Shown here piece by piece: positions 15,905 through 18,587 of a DNA stretch of 18,587 nt. Position numbers and translations under genes: made by a program. Position 1 is the first letter of the stretch, and each line of letters opens with the position of its first letter. The notes beneath the pieces were generated by a model. That model made no database searches and was not told the origin of the DNA. It saw nothing but the letters and a program-made list of their open reading frames with translations. This DNA comes from UBA9926 sp964524295 (GTDB lineage Bacteria; Pseudomonadota; Gammaproteobacteria; Pseudomonadales; Azotimanducaceae), in contig CAZGCW010000063.1 of assembly GCA_964524295.1 (NCBI GenBank), positions 1 through 18,587 of the forward strand, in the 5' to 3' direction.

Positions 15905-16750
15905 TTACTTGATAGAGGAGCCCAGTGCCTGTTCTATCAAATGTTCACTCTCTCGCCACAGTTGGGCACGTAGATCATCATCCTCAGCCAACTGCGAACA
16001 ACTAGCCAGCTCGGTCTGGTCAAAATACTGACCGGTTACATTCGCAAGGTCACTATCACTGGCCAGTTTGATCGTCGTTTTCGCACCCTCCTCAGGCGTT
16101 ATAAACATCAGGTCCACCAGTTTTCGCACCAACCACGGCAGATCTCGCATGATATCCGTACGCACCCCACCCGGGTGTAAACAGTTGGATGTCACGTCGT
16201 TATCCGCCAAGCGCTTCGCTAATTCCATGGAAAACAACACATTTGCCAGTTTTGACTGAGCATAAGCTGTCTGGCTACTATATTTTTTATCTCCCTTGAA
16301 ACTGGCAAAGTCGATCTCCCCTTTTTTGTGCAGCATCGATGAGACGGTGACAACCCGAGATGATGGGGTTGATTTCAATACATCGAGTAACAGCTCAGTG
16401 AGCAGAAAATGAGATAGATGGTTCACCCCAATCTGCATTTCAAAGCCATCTTCGGTCAACTTTTTTCGACTAGGAAACACTCCAGCGTTATTTATCAAAA
16501 CATCCAGGGCATCATATCGTCCTAGAAATTCTCCGGCTAAATTACGAACAGATTCAAGGGAGGCAAGATCAACGGGTAGATTGATCGCCGCTTGAGTCGC
16601 AACGGCGTTAATTTCTGCCAGTGCGACATCAGTCTTATCTCCTGGTCGGCATGCCAACACCAGACTGGCGCCTTTTTTAGCTAACTCTATTGCGGCGACC
16701 TTGCCGATGCCACTATTTCCACCAGTAATCAGTACGCGCTTATTTTCCAT
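15905..16750 (-). CDS. Short-chain dehydrogenase/reductase (retinol dehydrogenase-like)
   Basis: This 281-residue oxidoreductase has the classical SDR layout. The cofactor motif TGGNSGIG is at 9-16, with Arg35 after the second strand suggesting NADP(H). NNAG is at 87-90, the catalytic Ser at about 137-138 (VTVSS), and the catalytic pair Tyr163/Lys167 in YAQSK. HPGGVRTDI (192-200) follows. The order and spacing resemble RDH11-14/WW-domain oxidoreductase-like SDRs, which act on retinal or other lipid aldehydes and ketones. The substrate here is unknown. The start is supported by GGAAG six bases upstream. It converges on the CoA-transferase gene, so it need not belong to that pathway. Confidence 0.88.
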   Translation of the reverse strand: MENKRVLITGGNSGIGKVAAIELAKKGASLVLACRPGDKTDVALAEINAVATQAAINLPVDLASLESVRNLAGEFLGRYDALDVLINNAGVFPSRKKLTEDGFEMQIGVNHLSHFLLTELLLDVLKSTPSSRVVTVSSMLHKKGEIDFASFKGDKKYSSQTAYAQSKLANVLFSMELAKRLADNDVTSNCLHPGGVRTDIMRDLPWLVRKLVDLMFITPEEGAKTTIKLASDSDLANVTGQYFDQTELASCSQLAEDDDLRAQLWRESEHLIEQALGSSIK

Positions 16751-17186
16751 CCCTATCTTCCAATATGCCCCTAGTCAGCTAAGCCTATTACCTATAAGTC
16801 TAAAATGCCAACGACTGCAATTAGAGCCTCCTTTGGCAGCACAGGAATCAAACATAAAGTGTGCATTGGCCTAGTCGATTTGCATTAAGGTGCCATCGCG
16901 AGGCAAGAAGCGCCCATAAAAATAGATAGACCGATCGAATCTACGTGCCAGAGGGGGATGCTGTGGGCCGAGAGAAATCTGGATTCATTGTGTAACGCAT
17001 TTACACCCACAGACAAAACCATGCCTATCAACGGGGTGACCCATTGGGCGTCCCGAACTTTGCCGATGCAGCATCGAAGTGATTCTGCCTCAAGCACCTT
17101 ACCCATCCATCTTCAGCTGCTCATCTTGTGTTTTCAGATTCATGCGCGTAGTTTGTTGTTAACCAAACGATCTATAGGGGGAGTCT
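16751..17186. other. Gene-free stretch, 436 bp
   Basis: This stretch separates the divergent SDR and cysteine-rich protein genes and must hold both promoters; I could not place either with confidence. An inverted repeat GTGTAA-CGCAT-TTACAC lies at 16990-17006. A minus-strand frame at 16885-17106 could encode 73 residues with two hydrophobic patches (for example SIGLSIFMGASCLAMAP at its end). It matches no family I know, and I do not call it a gene. Confidence 0.5.
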
Positions 17187-17729
17187 ATGAGACAGTCGGT
17201 AATACTGTCATTCGTGATAACTCTGTGGTGCGCCAGCAGCAGCGCTGACGAGAAGGCATCAGCATTTCCAGAGGACATCGAACGATTTTCCTGTCCGGTG
17301 ACCACCACCTTATCGAGTGAAGGGCTTAAAAAAGCCAAAGAAATCCGAGACAGGGCGGCCAAAATCTGTCTCGCCTGTATCGATAACGAGTGTGCGCTTC
17401 GGATCTGGCCAAAAGAAAAGGAACTGGAGATGGCGTTATGTCGGAACACGTTTTGTGTACCCAAGAAAGTGCCACGCTCACAGGGCTCATCAGGCAATGT
17501 GCAGGAGTTCACTGCAGAGATTGACTTTATAGTGACAGAAAAGGGCAGGAGCGAGATCAAGGCGTTTCGCTATCTCAGCGGCGAACCTGGAGCGCCTATT
17601 GTGCGTCGTGATCATATTCGATCCTGGGAATCCTTTTTCGCCAGGCTTCGTTATGAACCGATCCTGATGGATGGCGAAAAAAAACGACTGATCAACCTGA
17701 GGACGCAGGTTCAGCAGACCTCAAAGTAG
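17187..17729 (+). CDS. Secreted cysteine-rich protein with TonB-C-like C-terminal domain
   Basis: I do not recognise this 180-residue protein as a named gene. Residues 1-20 look like a Sec signal peptide (cleavage after SSSA). The mature part has six cysteines, at 36, 61, 64, 69, 85 and 90, five of them in a compact block (CLACIDNEC, then CRNTFC) that could form disulfides or bind a metal or cofactor. Residues about 108-176 follow the TonB C-terminal pattern: a strand EIDFIVTEKGR, a second strand IKAFRYLSG, a helix ending SWESFFARLRYEP, then DGEKKRL and a last strand. There is no membrane anchor or proline-rich linker, so it is not a working TonB energiser. The start has AGGGGGAG three bases upstream. 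It is probably periplasmic and monocistronic. Confidence 0.7.
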   Translation: MRQSVILSFVITLWCASSSADEKASAFPEDIERFSCPVTTTLSSEGLKKAKEIRDRAAKICLACIDNECALRIWPKEKELEMALCRNTFCVPKKVPRSQGSSGNVQEFTAEIDFIVTEKGRSEIKAFRYLSGEPGAPIVRRDHIRSWESFFARLRYEPILMDGEKKRLINLRTQVQQTSK

Positions 17730-18063
17730 GTCTCGGCGGTGAGATTAACAGCCGGCAGGGTTGGCCGAGTTGAGTCTATCATTACCCTAAGAACTCAGCC
17801 GTTATAAACCGCCCTGTTCACAAGGATTCCCGGTCAGTAGCCGTTTCATCAGACCCGCCTGCTCGCGTCGAAAATTCGGCTGAAAACAGATCCGATTCAA
17901 AGCCGACTGTAGTCCCTACCGGAATGATAACACGTTGACTTGCCCAACAGCCTATGCCTTGATCGTGCTAGATAGCAGTCAATGCACATTCATAAGAAAA
18001 CGAAACCTAGCTAGAATATATTGACACCAACGCCATCCGACTACTGCCAAAAGGAACCCTTCT
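17730..18063. other. Gene-free stretch, 334 bp
   Basis: No convincing gene is seen. CTCGGC (17732-17737) and GCCGAG (17764-17769) are inverted copies 26 bases apart, just after the upstream stop; without a T-run this is only a possible 3'-end structure. The right part carries the likely promoter of the DUF1761 gene. Confidence 0.5.
17989..18017 (+). promoter_or_regulatory. Putative sigma-70 promoter for the DUF1761 gene
   Basis: TTCATA (17989-17994) and TAGAAT (18012-18017) are 17 bases apart and match the consensus at four and five of six positions. Transcription would start near 18024, about 40 bases before the start codon. Confidence 0.4.
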
Positions 18064-18486
18064 ATGGACCTATCAACTATCAACTGGTTTGCCGTCATCG
18101 CCGCCATTGCCGTAGGTTTCCCACTAGGGTTTCTCTGGTATGGGCCTCTGTTTGGAAAACAGTGGATGGCTTGCGTTGGTTTAACGGAAGAAAAAATTCA
18201 ACAGGACTCCAATATGGCCATGGTCTTCGGAGTCACGCTTGTTTTCGAATTTATCATGGCGCTGTTTCTAGCGATCTTTTTCTATGGTGACCCTGCATCC
18301 GGCCATTTAATTACTGCCAGCAGCGGCGCATTTTACGGTTTCCTCACCGGATTCGGTTGGGTCGCAACTGCGATCGGCGTTAATGCCCTGTTTGAGCAGC
18401 GAACTTTCACTTATGTCGCGATTGTTGGCGGTTACTGGATCGTCAACTTAACATGGATGGGATTGATTATCGGCGCATGGAAGTAG
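18064..18486 (+). CDS. DUF1761 family membrane protein
   Basis: This is a 140-residue protein with four predicted membrane helices, at about 7-26, 52-73, 86-106 and 117-138. The N-terminal signature LGFLWYGPLFGKQWM (21-35) and the overall length fit DUF1761, a family of small inner-membrane proteins with no established function. The ATG follows AAAGGA with a spacing of about 8 bases. Its last 39 bases overlap, tail to tail, the coding end of the peptidase gene on the other strand. Confidence 0.85.
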   Translation: MDLSTINWFAVIAAIAVGFPLGFLWYGPLFGKQWMACVGLTEEKIQQDSNMAMVFGVTLVFEFIMALFLAIFFYGDPASGHLITASSGAFYGFLTGFGWVATAIGVNALFEQRTFTYVAIVGGYWIVNLTWMGLIIGAWK

Positions 18487-18587
18487 TGCTTTCACATGTC
18501 GTTGCAGCCATTGATCCTGCTCCCAAAGCATATGGAGAATACTTTCCTTGCCACGGTAACCATGGCTTTCCTTCGGTAAAACAACAA
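18448..18587 (-). CDS. S9-family (prolyl oligopeptidase-like) peptidase, C-terminal end only
   Basis: Reading from the right edge on the minus strand, one frame stays open for 46 codons to a TAA at 18448-18450. It reads VVLPKESHGYRGKES, then ILHMLWEQDQWLQRHVK. This matches the C-terminal end of S9 serine peptidases, where the catalytic His lies in a (E/D)xHGY motif followed by a helix that ends WxxxxVK. The Ser and Asp of the triad would lie beyond the window. The tail after the helix (ALLPCADNQSHPC) is unlike the family and lies mostly in the overlap with the DUF1761 gene. Assignment rests on this short segment. Confidence 0.75.
   Translation of the reverse strand, partial: VVLPKESHGYRGKESILHMLWEQDQWLQRHVKALLPCADNQSHPC

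Noticed and set aside
16885..17106. Minus-strand ORF of 73 codons with two hydrophobic patches in the SDR-upstream gap.
   Set aside because: I know no matching family and see no clear ribosome binding site or membrane-protein layout; kept only as a note in the gene-free stretch.

Overview
The window looks like chromosomal DNA from a gammaproteobacterium. The main support is the gene order xseB-ispA-dxs with ribA next to it, an arrangement typical of Gammaproteobacteria. The proteins read most like those of the class, with Cellvibrionales/marine-type heterotrophs a reasonable guess that I cannot test here. I see no tRNA, rRNA, insertion sequence, CRISPR array or phage gene.

Layout. (1) 1-2431: the 3' three quarters of a LacZ-type GH2 beta-galactosidase, cut by the left edge. 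(2) 2433-3608: a b561-type membrane cytochrome directly behind lacZ, convergent with a periplasmic cytochrome c'. (3) 3715-6781: xseB, ispA and dxs, i.e. exonuclease VII small subunit plus two isoprenoid precursor enzymes. (4) 6789-7382, minus strand: ribA, convergent with dxs. (5) 7525-10192, minus strand: a tightly coupled trio, acyl-CoA dehydrogenase - TetR regulator - hotdog-fold protein. (6) 10401-15736, plus strand, divergent from the trio: a tripartite TRAP transporter (lipoprotein binding protein, small and large membrane subunits), then a two-domain CaiB/BaiF-type CoA-transferase gene carrying an apparent single-base deletion. (7) 15905-16750, minus strand: a short-chain dehydrogenase/reductase. 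(8) 17187-18587: a secreted cysteine-rich protein with a TonB-C-like tail, a DUF1761 membrane protein, and, at the right edge on the minus strand, the last 46 codons of an S9-family peptidase.

The most interesting region is 7.5-15.7 kb. It reads as a module for taking up an organic acid (TRAP), activating it by CoA transfer (CaiB/BaiF) and oxidising the CoA ester (acyl-CoA dehydrogenase, hotdog protein, possibly the SDR). A TetR regulator encoded inside the module probably controls it: a perfect 7+7 bp inverted repeat (TATTGAC-N6-GTCAATA) sits at the predicted transcription start of the acyl-CoA dehydrogenase operon, just downstream of a good sigma-70 promoter. The substrate cannot be read from the sequence. 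The other side of the divergent region carries four AGTGA-type half-sites and two overlapping hairpins before the TRAP genes.

Other points: an apparent ATT start codon and a GGGG-tract frameshift in the CoA-transferase gene; a DXS with one residue missing from a near-invariant active-site loop; and a 39-bp tail-to-tail coding overlap between the DUF1761 gene and the peptidase.
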